Positions 10,630 through 22,926 of a stretch of DNA of 64,000 nucleotides are shown one piece after another (within the stretch, counting starts at the first letter, position 1; every line of letters starts with the position of its first letter). Position numbers and translations under genes: made by a program. Origin of the DNA: Dipteronia dyeriana. Lineage: Eukaryota; Streptophyta; Magnoliopsida; Sapindales; Sapindaceae. The stretch is taken from the NCBI GenBank assembly GCA_032871835.1, contig CM065297.1, forward strand, positions 65,025,253 to 65,089,252, in the 5' to 3' direction. Below the pieces are notes generated by a model. That model was not told where the DNA came from, did not search any database, and saw only the letters and a program-made list of their open reading frames with translations.

Positions 10630-12325
10630 GTTTCGCACAATGTTGCAAACTTCATCCGATTTGTTCCTATAAATCCATTTGGTTCTAATGACATTGGTGA
10701 TTTTGGGTCTAAGAACTAGGGTCCAAACCATATTTCTTTCAAATTTGTTTAGCTCTTCTTGTATAGCAAGAACCCAAAGTTCATAATTTAAGGCTTCATC
10801 AACCTTCTTGGGTTCTATTTTAGAGATGTAGCATGTATGGCTAATTAGATTAGCTAATTGATGCCTAGTCTTAACACCCTCATTAATCTCTCCTATGATG
10901 TCATCTTTATCATGGAGTTTCCTAACCCATGAAGCGGGTTCTTTAGAGTTCAAGAGAGGAACTCTATCAATAAGTTGTGTGTTATCATCATCAACATTAG
11001 ATGTCCCAACATTATCAGTCTCCACAACCTTCTCCAAAGAAGAGTCATCAACTATAGCAATTTCCTCCTCATGGTCAATAGACTTGAGTCTTGTATCATC
11101 AATGACAACATTGGATGATTCCATGACGGTTCGAGTCTTCAAATTGAAAAATCTATAGGCTCTATTATTCAAGGCATAACCAATAAAGATACCCTTATCA
11201 CTCTTAGCATCTAACTTGGCAAATTGATCACGGTCATTTAAAATGTAGCACTTGCTTCCAAAAGTGTGAAAGTAGTTAACATTTGGCTTTCTACTTTCCA
11301 TAACTCATAAGAGGTTTGCCTAGTATGGGGCCTTATAAAATCTCTATTTCCTCTATAGCAATATGTATTGACGGCCTCGGCCCATAGATTCCTAGGGACA
11401 TTGTTGCTAATCAACATCACACGGGCCATCTCTTGAAGGACCCTATTTTTCCTCTCAACAACTCCATTTTATTAAGGTGTCTTAGGAGCCGAAAAATCAT
11501 GAGAGATGCCTAAGCTATTGCAACAGCCTTCAAATTAGGCATTCTCAAACTCTCTCCCATGGTTACTCCTAATCAGTTTAATACTTTTAATGTTTGAGTT
11601 CATTTCATTTTGTATTTTAGTACAAAGAATTTTAAAATTGTCAAGAGTTTCGGATTTTTCTCTAAGGAAATATATCCATGTGAACCTAGAGAAATCATCT
11701 ACACAAACAAAAATGTTTCTCTTTCCACCTAAACTCTCGGTTTGCATAGGACCCATGATCTAAGTGGAGAAGCTCTAGGGGCTCATTGGTGGAGAAATAC
11801 TTGCCCTTTTTGTGTATACTATTGGTTTGTTTCTCTTGTTGGAAAGGTCCACAAACACCATTGGCTTTCTTCCCAAGCTTGGGTAGGCCTCGCACAACAT
11901 TGAACTTATCTAAGATTCGTAAATACTGATAGTTCATATGGCCAAGTCTTTCATGCCACAACTCAATTTGCTCATCCTTGGACACATTGCAAGAGATTAT
12001 ACTAGCTTTAAGACAATAGGTCACTAGATCTCATTCCTTTTAACAAGGTTTGTCCATTGGGAAATTGGATAGAATAATCATTTTTAGAAAATAAGACGAA
12101 AAGTTCTTTATCACTTAAGTGTGAAATGCTTATCAAATTTGCTTTTAGGCCATCAACAATCAAAGCATTAGACAAGGAGGGTAATCCGGGAATGGAAATG
12201 GTTCCTTTCCCTCTAACTTTCTTCTTGGATCCATCACCAAAGGTGACGTTTCCTCCCTCCTCCATGGTAAGAGTATCAAAAAAACTCTTGTTTTCAGTCA
12301 TGTGCCTAGAGCACCCACTATCCAA
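10630..12325 (-). pseudogene. SIRE-1 pol, N-terminal part: protease, integrase, start of RT
   Basis: Minus-strand blocks: protease at 12325-12008 with 'MDSGCSRHMT' (catalytic D-S-G present) and 'FGDGSKKKVRGKGTI'; GAG-pre-integrase 'LWHERLGHMNY' near 11965; integrase core 11756-11535 ('SLGGKRNIFVCVDDFSRFTW', 'IRSNHGREFENA', with Ser-Asn in place of the usual S-D); integrase C-terminal part 11429-11238 ('NLWAEAVNTYCY'); linker and RT start 11301-10635 ('DKGIFIGYALNNRAYRFFN', 'TKWIYRNKSDE'). Frameshifts join the blocks. The catalytic Asp of S-D-H-G-R is replaced by Asn, so the integrase would be inactive even if in frame. Confidence 0.88.
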
Positions 12326-12549
12326 ATACCATAAATTAGAAGAATTTTCCTTTAAGGCAATTTACACAATATAGCAAAGGTGTTCATCTCTTCTAAACCA
12401 CCTAGTGAAACATTTTCTTTCCTAGTAGCCAATGGTACATGGGCTTTAGATTTCCTAGGATCATACAAAAGTGTTTGATATTTTCCTAGTGACATGCATC
12501 TTGGCTTTATCCTTTTTCTTCTCTATCAAGCTTTCAATTAAACACAATT

Positions 12550-14444
12550 TTATATAACGAAGCAATTTGGTCTAATGTGACCATCAATACCATAAAATTG
12601 ACATGTAGCGATAAAGTTAGGAATCATACCATAGCTTTTAGGTTGCATTGAAGACTTCTCGTGTCTTTGCAGTTGTCTTGGTTGTTGATAAGGATCTCTC
12701 ATTCTTTTTTGTTGACCAAAACTTGAATGCTTCCTTGGTTGAGCTTGCATGAAAAGTCTCTTCCCATGATAGGTTTTTGGTTGAGGGAAGTTAGCTTGAG
12801 GAGTTCTTGTAGGATTAGACTTCTTGGTGCCACCATCACTTGAGCACTTCTTGAACACTCTCCTAGGTTAAGTTTCTTCCTAGGTGATTGATGAGGAGAA
12901 GACTCCTTAAGGTTCATGCTCTTGACAAATATGGTTTTGCTTGGAGTGGAGGACATCTTGTCATTTTCAAACCCAAGACCCCTCTTGTCACTTGGTTTGT
13001 TTCAAACCTCTAACATGTGGTCAAGTTTTTTAGTGCAAGAGTCTATCTTGGTCATAAATTCTCTAGCATCTTCAAGCTCTTTTTTCAACCCTTTTTCACT
13101 TCTCTTAGATAAGTCTAAATTATTTCTTAACTTATCTTCACTCTCCATGGTTCTCACTAATTATTCACTTAGTTGGTCAACTTGAGTTGAGAGCTCAAAG
13201 TTTTTTTCATTTAATCTCCTAATTTCATTCTTGTTCTTTAACCTTGAACTCTCAAATTTCGCCATATAGTCTTTGAGATCCATTCTATCCATATTATCAT
13301 CTGTGGATTGTGATGAAGATCCATCATCACTTGAGTCATTTTCCTCTTGACTCTCATCCTCTTCTTCACTAGCATCTTTGCTCTTATGAGAAGACACGAA
13401 GGCTATAAAGTTAGTCATGAGTTCTTTATCATTCGAAGACTCATCTCCTTCATTAAAGTTATCACTTTCACTCCATGTGGCAGCCATCACTTTTCCCTTT
13501 TTCTTAACATTGTGATTGACACATTCGGGGGTAAAGTGACCTATCCCACCACATTCATACCATCTAACCCCTTTCTTTTCGGTGTTTTCTTGCTTAGGCT
13601 CAAATTTCTTGAAAGGAGTCTTTTTCTTCAAGTCTTGGCCCTTCGATCTGAAACCTTTCTTTTTGAACTTGTAGAGTTTCTTGAACTTTCTCATCAACAA
13701 GGCCATTTCTTTGTCCGAGTCATCAATCTTCTCCTTCTCATCTTTGGCTGCTTTCAAAGCTATTCCATTTTACTTTTTATAAGGTGTGGCGGTAAGACCC
13801 TTCCTAGATTCATAAGCTAGAAGCCTCACAATCACCTCACCCCGCTTCATATCCTCGTAAGCATTATTCTCCTCTAAATCCGTTACCTTGGACTCAATTT
13901 TATCCGGTAGAGATCTATTAATTTTTTGCTTGATTCTCCTATCCGAATACGGATCACCAAGTTGATGACTTTGGTTCACAATGTCAATCAACCTTACTTC
14001 AAAGTCGTTGAACGTTCGTTCTCATCCATCCTAAGCAACTCAAATTGCGTTTGGAGAACTTGAAGCTTTGATTCCTTAGCAACTTTGGTTCCTTCATGTG
14101 CAACCTCTAGAATGTCCCATGCCTCCTTAGCTATCCTAGTGTTTTGAACCAACTTTTATTGATTCTCATCCATTGCACATAGGATGGCATGCATTGCCTT
14201 CCTATTCCATTTCGATGCCTCAAACTCTTGTGTGTTTCATTATGCTTTCGACTTGAGTAAATCCTCTCCTCCATCCGTAGGAGTCATCATCGGTGGTGTG
14301 TAGCTGTCTTCAACCACCATCCATGCCCTTTAATGGATTAACAAATGTACGACTACATCTTGCCTTTTTAAGAGGCATGATTCAACCCAGTGAGTAGGGA
14401 GATCTAGTGCTAGAAATGCCCTCATTGCCAACGTTTCCACTCAT
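12550..14444 (-). pseudogene. SIRE-1 gag, broken
   Basis: The probable start is the minus-strand ATG at 14444 ('MSGNVGNEGISSTRSPYS'), about 110 bases inside the primer site. Stops litter the first 450 bases. The capsid C-terminal half is readable at 13991-13770 ('SLPDKIESKVTDLEE') and 13757-13161, which carries a Lys-rich patch and a zinc knuckle at about 13560-13525 ('YECGGIGHFTPEC', first Cys lost). An acidic and coiled-coil tail follows, then a second knuckle near 12600-12560 ('CQFYGIDGHIRPNC', second Cys to Tyr). Two knuckles are usual for SIRE gag. The first Cys of one and the second Cys of the other are gone. Confidence 0.8.
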
Positions 14445-14553
14445 AGTGTTTATGAATGAATGAATTGAATGCAAATGTATAAATGATCAAAAAATCACAT
14501 AAAATGCAAAACACACCAAATGAGCAAGGACCACATAAGTATATCTAGGAACC

Positions 14554-14567
14554 CACTATGATACCAA
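14554..14567 (-). other. Primer binding site of SIRE-1
   Basis: The minus strand reads ttggtatcatagtg, close to TTGGTATCAGAGC of the initiator-Met class. It lies just inside the 5' LTR end at 14569. Confidence 0.75.
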
Positions 14568-14568
14568 T

Positions 14569-16220
14569 TGAAACAAATTATGGTGTTCAAAATTAATCTA
14601 GAGGAGAGGTGAATAGATTTTAATCAAATTTACCCTATTTTCGTTAATGGCCAATTAGACAAAAATACCCCTAACTCGTCACAATAATAAAACAAGTGTA
14701 ATAAATGCGGAATTAAAATGACACTTGAGATATATGTGGAAACCCTCCAAATGGGAAAAATCATTGGCTGTTAAGTGTGCCACACTCAAACAATAAATCC
14801 ATTGATGATAAAGATGTTACAACCAACTCCCGGTATATAACTGACTACCACTACCTAATCGCGGTATTAAGTAAACCTAGTCCATATTGCTTGCAATTTA
14901 AGCTACCTAATCCCGGAAGCAACACAAGTCGTACTTCTCAAAGAAGAGATGAAATGACCTATATGAATATATGATGATATTCAAAGAACAAACAAGGCTA
15001 GGAAACCTTAGATGCTTATCTAGGATGATGAGATGACAAATAAAACAATTCTGATATCAAGAGCTAAATGACATATCATAAAGCTTACCTAAACATAGAT
15101 TAAACAATCCTATAAAGCTATCACAATACAACAATCAATCATGTCATCACAAACAATCTCTATTTTGTATCTAGAATATATTCTAAGAGCATACAAACGA
15201 AAAAAGAGATGGCTTGCTAAGAAAAACACTAAACTTAGCTGAAGGTAGTGAGAAACTTACCAAACAAGATGTGATGATGCAAAACCATACATGGATGCAT
15301 TCTATATAACCATAGATAATGCAAGATGATGTTTTTATGCACAAGAATATGCTTTGAGTGTATATAGGTGAGTTCTTGTGAGATTTTTCCTTTTGAAATA
15401 TGTTCTAAGGAAAAAATGTTATATTTGGAACTCTTAGTACGACCTGAAAAAGAAGAGACACATATATAGGTGTCAAAATTGAAATGTTGTCGTTTTGAGA
15501 AAAATTGATAGATTTGCGTAGTGCGCAGGTCCAAACTCGCATAGTAACCTGAGCATACCCGTCCTAAGCCGTATGAATATCCGTGCATTGGCTAGAAACC
15601 GAGAGATGAAAAAACATCGCCTAGTGCAATGCTCAGGTCTTACACGGGTTGTATTGTCTAGACACCGAGAGATAAAAGTCACTTAGCCGACCAGTGCTCG
15701 GGTACTATGCTTGCACCCAATCTGCGTACTGACCCATGCAGTAGAGACACTAAAGGTCTCTCATCACGCTAAAAAGGGCACACCATCGTGTATGCACAGA
15801 CGTATTCGATCAGGCAACAAAATACAAATTAGACACGCAACAAACACACTATGAATGCACATAGACATAAATAAAGCACACATGGAAAAAAAAAAACCAA
15901 ATGCAAGTGAGTATGTGTGTGAGCAACACATAATGCATGCCAACACAAATGCAAAGATGTAATCAATATAAACATGCAAAAAGAGTTATCAAAACATGAA
16001 TGTACACAAAAATAAACACACAACATATATGAATAAGAAATATGCATGAGTTGTGAGTGTGTACAACTTTATCTCTTCAAAGCAAGTAAGCACATAGAAT
16101 TTTACCTTTGGTGCTTCTTCTCTTGAGGTCTTGAGAGCCTAAGCTACCCTTACATCAAACCCTAAAATATGGTTTGTTCACGAAATGAGCCAATCAATAA
16201 ATGAGGACTTTACACCAACA
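14569..16220 (-). repeat. 5' LTR of SIRE-1 (1652 bp)
   Basis: Minus-strand start TGTTGGTGTAAAGTCC at 16220, end at 14569 next to the primer site. The outer 100 bases match the 3' LTR remnant at 5832-5934 and, more loosely, the E LTR at 39290-41501. A TATA-like 'cctatatatgtg' is present on the minus strand near 15475-15460. A Cys-rich frame at 15764-16047 is a by-product of a (CA/TG)-rich stretch. Confidence 0.8.
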
Positions 16221-17424
16221 GTCTAGATAGGTAAATGATAAATCAAATGGGAAAAGTATAGGGAGTCAATGGAGTTTCAATCGGACCATGGGTAATGCTT
16301 TCATAGCTTTATTATTGCATAATTTACAAAATCAAGGAGCCGGTCACTTTCTAAAATGTGATTTGGTTAAGGAAACAAGTCCAAATCACTTGTCACCTCT
16401 ATTCCTCATCTATGACATTTTGAGTAAGGGGATAAAGCTGTGATTTGTTGAGAAACAACCTATCCTAATCATTAATAGCTCTGATTAACTAAGTATGTCA
16501 ATTCTTAGTCAATTGTATCTCAAATTATCATTCCAATATTGCAATTAAAGAGTGATGATCAATTCAATTGCAAAATGAATAAGAACTAATTTAGCATACG
16601 AATAAAACAATAATTGTGTAAATATTCAATTGAAGGCAAAGAAAAGCCCACCTTTCAAATGTTTCACATTAATCCTCTTGAAGGGCGAGGGGGGTATAGT
16701 TACACATATTCAATAAACAAGAAATAGGTAAAAAATAGAGACGTAGCCCATGCCTTATGCTACGTATTCTCTTGTAAGCTTGATCCCTCCTTGAGCTCTT
16801 TGCCTTGGAAGATTGAGTTTAAATATTAGAAGCTTAAAGGTGTGTGATATGGAGTTAAATGTGTACTAACAAAGGAAGGTAGTGGAGAATGTGGGTAGAG
16901 AGGATTGATTAAGATGAAGTAATCTAGATTTAGTTGAGTTTTTGGGGTGAGCAAGATGATAAAAAGATATGGAATTTTGGTGTGTGAGGTACTAAGGTCA
17001 TAATGTGAGAGAATCTAAGAGATGAATATAAAGTGGTCAAAGGAGCAGGGTTGGTGGCACCATATTCATTGATATGGTAATTGTCGTGGCCCAACCGTCA
17101 CGGTCTTGAGATAGTGACATCACCCGCAACAGACGATTATGAGTATCTCTGATATAGGATTCACGGTCATCACTTAGCAACATAGGTGGCAACATCTAAG
17201 ATCCATATTTTTGTTATAAGTGTTGCTAGCCTTGCATAGCAATACAAGAGGGGTGACATTTTTTGAAATTGATCATTGTTGCCCTAATGCTTAATTATCG
17301 CAGTCGCGTGATCGTGCAAAAAATGTGCTATATTTCGGCCCTTAATTCCATAGCCTTTATCTCATTTTCGTTATGTTTTGTGTATCTAATAAGCTCTTGT
17401 GTAGTGTTTATAGGCATTCAATGT
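16221..17424. other. Flanking non-coding DNA, possible older gypsy LTR (host I)
   Basis: No coding frame or repeat boundary found. Phrases such as the GC-richer 'cgtcacggtcttgagatag' resemble the style of the gypsy-like LTR DNA that resumes at 32438 after element B. Once B is removed the two flanks would join. I treat it as part of one old element but cannot prove it. Confidence 0.3.
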
Positions 17425-19619
17425 TGTTAGGTTTTAGAATTGTGTTGGCTTGATTCCATAACAAAACCCTCCTTGTTTGTATTGCTTTGTTGCTTAGTTG
17501 CTTAGGTGGTTAATGATTCGATAGAGCTTCAAAGGAGGAAAGCAAGTTTGCATGCAATGTTCATCTTCAAGAGGATATGTGCTTACTTGGAAGATAAAGT
17601 ATCGAGATTCTTCTTCCTCCTACAAGGTGTAAGCACACACACACACATTGCATTCATTTGTGTCCCTGCATCATTGCACTAAATTGGTATAACACATTCA
17701 CACATTTGTTGAAGTATGCATATGAATTAGATTAATTTGACAACTTTTATAAAATTACATTTTCTAGGACAATCTCTAGGAAAGGGCATACCTATGTGTT
17801 CTTATGTTTGTTTGTTTATGCTTTATAGACTTTGTTTTATCGACTTTAGATTTGAATTTGATCGTTGTTTTTTCCTTATTGAGTTCCAGTCGTTTCGGTT
17901 ATTCACTCTTTATTTTTCAAGTTCCGACTAAAAAATACCAAACTTTCCGGTTACTTACCATGCAATGTCTTCGTCTTTATGTATCGAGTCAAATTCTTTT
18001 TTTTTGTGGTTAAAGTTTCATGGTCTTCCATACGTGCAAAGAAGTTACAGTTCGTAATTCATAAAAAGATTTAAATTAAGAGTTTAGATGCTGGAGAACG
18101 GTCAAAGATCGTGAAGGGAGTGTGAAAATGAGTGATGATGGCCAAAGGTCATCAAGCCACCCATCCCCGAGGAAGCGCATGGCCATCTCGGGGAGAAGGG
18201 CCTCCTGCCCCTAAGATGCCAATGTGTCTTCTCAGGTCAGTGAGGTGGCATTTGCCACCCGAGATCTTCTTCTCTCTATGTCATTCCCCGTCCTTTTAAA
18301 ACTCATTTCCCTCTTACTTTTCAAGTGTGAAGAACAAATGCAGAAAAAAAATTCAGAGCATTTTTTATTTTTGTTTTGGTGATATCTCTCTCAATTGAAC
18401 TCTGATTTGATTGAATCAAAAACCTAAATTGTTGGTGTTGAATAAAGGAACAAACCTTAAGTATTTTTATGCCAAATGATGTCTTGGGTTTTCACAGTGA
18501 TCTGATTTCGACTCATGTGTTCATCATTTGTAAGTGAATCATTTCCTTTTCATTTTTTTTATGATCCTCTTCATGAATGTTCTTATTTGATTAAAAAAAT
18601 TGTCTAGAATGATTTTCATTCAACTTTGGGTTTTGTTTGATTAATTTGCAAGTTTAGCTTATATATTTTTAGATTCAATATTTTCTTGCTAAAACTTGAT
18701 GAGCATGAACTTGATTCTATATTTTTCATTTATTCTTGTGCTTGATTGTTGATTTCTAGGTTTAATCAAATGTTTTAAGAGCTAGGACATTTTTATTGTG
18801 ATTTCCATGAGTTTAATCTAGTTCTTGTTTGATAAACAAGCTTTGATTTCTAGATATCTTTATGATTAATTTTTTTGAAAGCCTAATCTAGTTCTCTAAT
18901 TGCATGTTCATAATGTTTATTTTATCTACTTGCTCTGTTTGCTAGTGATTGCTTCATGGTTCCATGTGTGCACTTTACTTAGATCATTACCTTGTAAAAG
19001 GTTTAAGTCTCTTCTTTAAGCGAGTGAAGCTTTAACTTGAGCAAGGAGACTTGGCTAGGAAATTGATCCTGATAGCTAAGCAAGGACTCTTTTCTAGGAT
19101 TGAGAGGATCCATATAGGCAAGCATGTAAACATTCTAGAGGCAAGAGTGTCTTGGATAAGAAGTTGCTTTCAAGAGGTGTGATTGTCACATCTTGGATAG
19201 AAAGTAGGCAATGTGGTTCACTAGACCCGAGGGTAGAATAGGAGTTGATAGCCTGGGGGGTGTATCATGTGTTGATTGCTTTTTGTGTCTGTATCTCTTA
19301 TTTATCGTAGTGAATTGTGGTTTACTAGTGGTTATGGATTCAACCCATGTATGTTTCTTCTTTTGAGGTTTTACCACGTAAAAATCTTTTGTGTTGTTTA
19401 TTGCATTTTTGGTTTCTTTAGTTATATTAACTTTTAATCTTTTAACACTTGTTTGATTGAATTTACTTTGACTTGTCAAAGCAATTTAGTTGTTAAAGGC
19501 TCTAAGTGTGCTTAACTTGGTTGTGTAAAAAATAAATGCAAGAATTTGAGCATATACCTATACACCCCCCCCTCCAAATCTAGGTTTATTTTACACTATA
19601 AATGGTTAAGGGAATTTCA
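17425..19619 (+). repeat. 5' LTR of element B (2195 bp)
   Basis: Starts TGTTAGGTTTTAG and ends GGGAATTTCA before the primer site. It matches 27361-29271 plus 32180-32437. It contains a CA microsatellite near 17634-17646, the phrase 'ctaggacaatctctagg', a GC-richer patch at 18150-18260 and an imperfect minisatellite near 19045-19160 ('gcaaggagacttggctagg' type units). A C run sits near 19565-19572. I see no coding role. Confidence 0.85.
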
Positions 19620-19620
19620 A

Positions 19621-19632
19621 TTGGTTTCAGAG
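19621..19632 (+). other. Primer binding site of element B
   Basis: ttggtttcagag, one base from the standard TTGGTATCAGAG (initiator tRNA-Met class), one base after the LTR end. Confidence 0.75.
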
Positions 19633-19678
19633 TGGGGCGTCTAGAAGTAATTAGATAGGTGTTTGTGTTGTGTTTTAT

Positions 19679-22600
19679 GAAAAAAAAACCATGATTGATA
19701 GTATGGATGAATCGATACCGAAAAGTGCTTCTAGTGCTAGGCTGCCACTCTTGAAGAGTGGTAACTACTCCTTTGGGAAATGTAAGATGAAAGTCTACAT
19801 TAGATCCATGAGTGATGTAGAAGAGGAAAAGGAGTCCCAGATATTTGTGAATATACTAGCAATTACATTGCTCACCTGAATATATATATGAAGGAAGATT
19901 TGAGGATAGCAGTGAAGACTCCTAAAGTAGTGAGGAAAGTGAATACTCTTCAAGTAGTGAAGATAGTGAAGTCTCCTCCAATCATGAAGAAATTAAAGCT
20001 TCCTCAAATCATGATTGTTAATCGAAAATTCACTCTATGTGAGGAATTTCAATTAACACCATTAATCTGCTACTAAGTAGGTTGCGGAGGGTAGGTACCT
20101 CATACCATGGTAACTAAAAACTGGGAGAATATAAACAGAGAAGATGGGAAGAATATGCCATAAGGAAAAAGTAGAGTGGAATTGTTCTATTAGATGTATA
20201 GAATTAAAATAAGGGCGATTCTCTCCTCTTAATCTCATTTACACGATTGGCGATGGCTATCTCGCATATGTCAATAAGTGGATATTTCCTCTATGGCAAA
20301 AAACTCTCTATAATGGCGAACTCACTGTTAGTCGATTTCTGGCTATTAAGTCTCCAAAACTAAGATGAAAGTTTGATCCGTTCTATGAATTTGGGCGTTG
20401 TCTTTAACTCCTCTCATCCTTCTAATAAAATAATCATAATTTAGATTAGTTGATTGGCCATGTTATCGGAATTGATTGATGTTGTTGGAGGATGTCAAAT
20501 TACACAGGAATTGTTCATATTGATTACGTCATGTTTCCATATGAGTTTAAATATGAATCAGTTGATCTGTTTGGTCTCATTAAGGCACTTTAATGGCGAA
20601 GGGGTCAACCTTTTTCTCCCACGTTGCTTTGGGGAGAACTCCGACTCTATACCCTGGTGGTACGGTACCCCTGATGTGCCGATCTGCTCTTGTTGGCATG
20701 GCGCTTGTTCTAACATGATGGTATCTTCCTGGTTACATTCTTCTTGCTTAGGCAGGTGGGATACATACCCCATATGGGTCCTAAACTAGTATCGCGGTAC
20801 TTGGGTACCAGGTAGATATCATGGTATCTCAGTACTAGGCAGAAGGTATCACAACACTATCTCTGCTTGATAACTGGTAACATTAGAGAAGTGACACTGA
20901 CCTCTTCTCAGATAATGGTATCGAGTATTATATGGGAACTGGTCTTGATTTTGGACCTACCAGGTAGGCCTTACCAGGAACCAGGCAGATGGAAAATTAT
21001 TCTTTGGTCCGTCGTCATAAAAAATCAATTAACAATGTTGAAGCAAGCTTCAATGACAAGGTCTTTCAACTAACAAGTGAAAATGTCAAGAAGAATGATG
21101 AGAACAACAAGTTGAAGTTGATCAATGCCAATTTAGTGGTGATAATCAGAGCTCTTCACAATGAAAAGAAAATGTCATTGGAGAAGATAAGCAAGCAAAG
21201 TGAATTTATTAAGAAGCATGAATAGACCATTGAAAAGTATTTTTCAAAGATAGAGGAACGTGCTCAAGAGCTAGATGATTTAAAAGAAGACCTTACTATG
21301 AAGTTGTTTGTCATTGAGGGAGAGAATACGCAAAAAGAGAATAAATAGCTTAAAGACAAAATTCTTAGTCTAGAGAATAACTTGAAAAATATTAATGAAA
21401 GACTAGGAATTTTGAAACAAGAAGTTGAGCAAAGAGATGATTCTCTTGATCGTGCTAAAACACTTGAAAATGTGCTTAGAGTCAAAATTAGTAAGTATGA
21501 GTGTCAATAGAAGATTCTTAGTGAGAAGCTTGATGTGGCTAACAAGATGATAGGTAAGATGCCATATAGTGCTAGTAAAGTAGAACTCTCATTAAGTTTG
21601 GTAAGCATCCTGGTGACAAACGAGGATTAGGTTATGTGAATGAAAAGGTTACACCTTCATCTAAGAATTCTACTTTTGTCAAAGCAAGTGGTAAAGTGAA
21701 TATAGGTACTCTCTCTAACGGTAAAGTCATGGATGCAACCGGAGGTGCCTCAACATCAACAAGGAGCATAAAAGGAAAATCACAACAAGGTCAAAGACAA
21801 CAATCAATATTTTCTCATGCAAAAGACAAAGCATCAAGGAATGGACATCAAAGAGGTAATAATATGAGAAGGTATAATACTTTAAATGCATGAGCTAAAG
21901 GTAACCATCTCAAATTTGTACCTATCTGCCATTTTTTAACATGGTAGGACATATAAGACCTAGATGCTATTAATGTATTCATAAATGCAAATATGATAAT
22001 GATTTGTATGACATGTATTTGGTGAAAGGTCCTAGGCTATCATCCATGTATGGATCTAGATCTAGACCTAGTAAGACCTTGGAAAAGCATGTTGAGAAAA
22101 ATATTGTTGATGACTTGCTTATGAAGACACATGTTGTGCCTCGTCCTACTATGCATAAAATGGTTGACAATGCTTTGTTTGACTTGTTTCAAAATGTGAC
22201 TAATAAAGTCAATTTGCATGATGGTAAGCCAAAGAATAAGTCAAAGTATGTTGTTAATAGAAATAAGAAGCATGTTGTTAATAAAATTTGGATTAGAAAA
22301 GACTCGACTATTATTCCTTCCAAAATAGAAGACAAAAACAAAAAGAGCTATAGATCTTCTCAACCAAAGCATGCACATCCAAAAGGTAATTTTCTAAATT
22401 TATTCTGATTTATCATTATTGTAATGTGGTTGGTCACATTAGGCATATGTGTAATGAATATATTGGACAATACAAACTAGGGAATAATATGCATGCTAGT
22501 GAGTTGAACAAATCTTCTTTGAAAGATTCTAAACATGATAATTGTTTTGATGCTTTGAAAAATATGCATATTGGTTATGATTATGTGAAGAAATTTTCTA

Positions 22601-22926
22601 GGAAAGTTTGGATTAAGAAGCATGATGTGAAAAGGGTTTATAGTCATTCTTCTAAACATGTTGATATTGATAAATATTTGAATGTTATGTAAAATAATGA
22701 TGAACATGTGAAGAAGAATGTCAAGAAGATTTGTGTGGATAAGAATATGAAAAAGTGTGATGGTTATATACCTTGTCTTGATAAAATATTTGTGCATGGC
22801 GATAATAATGAGTTTAATGTAAGTGATATTTTCATGAAGAAGATAGTTGATGATCTTCTAGATTTCATATTTCCATGGGTGATGATCATAATGTTGTTTG
22901 TGTTGGTTCACCTAAGGCCAATATGA
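19679..22926 (+). pseudogene. Element B gag-like region, split and frameshifted
   Basis: The N-terminus (from about 19679, 'ARLPLLKSGNYSFGKCKMKV') is the copia gag signature normally written P-x-F-x-G-x-N-Y-x-x-W-K-x-x-M-K. It ends near 19870, and about 1.1 kb of unrelated DNA follows. From 20989 a Lys/Glu/Asn-rich predicted coiled coil appears ('LTSENVKKNDENNKLKLINA'), then 'HPGDKRGLGYVNE' near 21610, as in SIRE-like gag. Two decayed zinc knuckles follow: 'CHFFNMVGHIRPRC' near 21929 and 'YHYCNVVGHIRHMC' near 22414, each missing one Cys. A Lys-rich, Asn-rich low-complexity tail runs to 22926. No pol follows. Several stops. Confidence 0.7.
19880..20988. other. Unexplained insert in the gag of element B
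   Basis: Between the gag N-terminus and its coiled-coil half lies DNA with a different feel: higher GC after 20600 and repeated GGTACC/GGTATC words ('ggtacggtacc', 'gggtaccaggtag', 'catggtatctcag', 'aaggtatcac'). No terminal inverted repeats or target duplication found by eye. A 111-codon frame at 20454-20789 has no family look. It may be another transposon remnant or captured DNA. Origin unknown. Confidence 0.4.

Larger units (their letters stand above)
5832..16220 (-). mobile_element. SIRE-like Ty1/copia retrotransposon (SIRE-1), minus strand
   Basis: Order on the minus strand: 5' LTR 16220-14569, primer site, gag, protease, integrase, RT, RNase H, a 1.2 kb 3' non-coding stretch, a polypurine tract and a 3' LTR cut at 5832 by the Athila-type element. 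The protein phrases ('SGCSRHMT', 'ESLGGKRNIFVCVDDFSRFT', 'LSTTEAEYIAA') fit the SIRE/Maximus group. A solo J LTR splits the RT. All coding parts have stops. A possible target duplication base set at 16221 (gtcta) cannot be tested since the left end is off the window. Confidence 0.88.

Noticed and set aside
10895..11158. Plus-strand Ser-rich frame of 87 codons
   Set aside because: It is the antisense of the SIRE-1 integrase-RT linker.
15764..16047. Minus-strand Cys-rich frames that look like small secreted proteins
   Set aside because: They lie wholly in the SIRE-1 LTR and come from a TG/CA-rich low-complexity stretch; two overlapping frames give the same look, and there is no conserved Cys spacing.
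20454..20789. 111-codon frame in the B gag insert
   Set aside because: No recognisable motif, and its reverse strand has a frame of similar quality; it looks like chance in GC-richer DNA.
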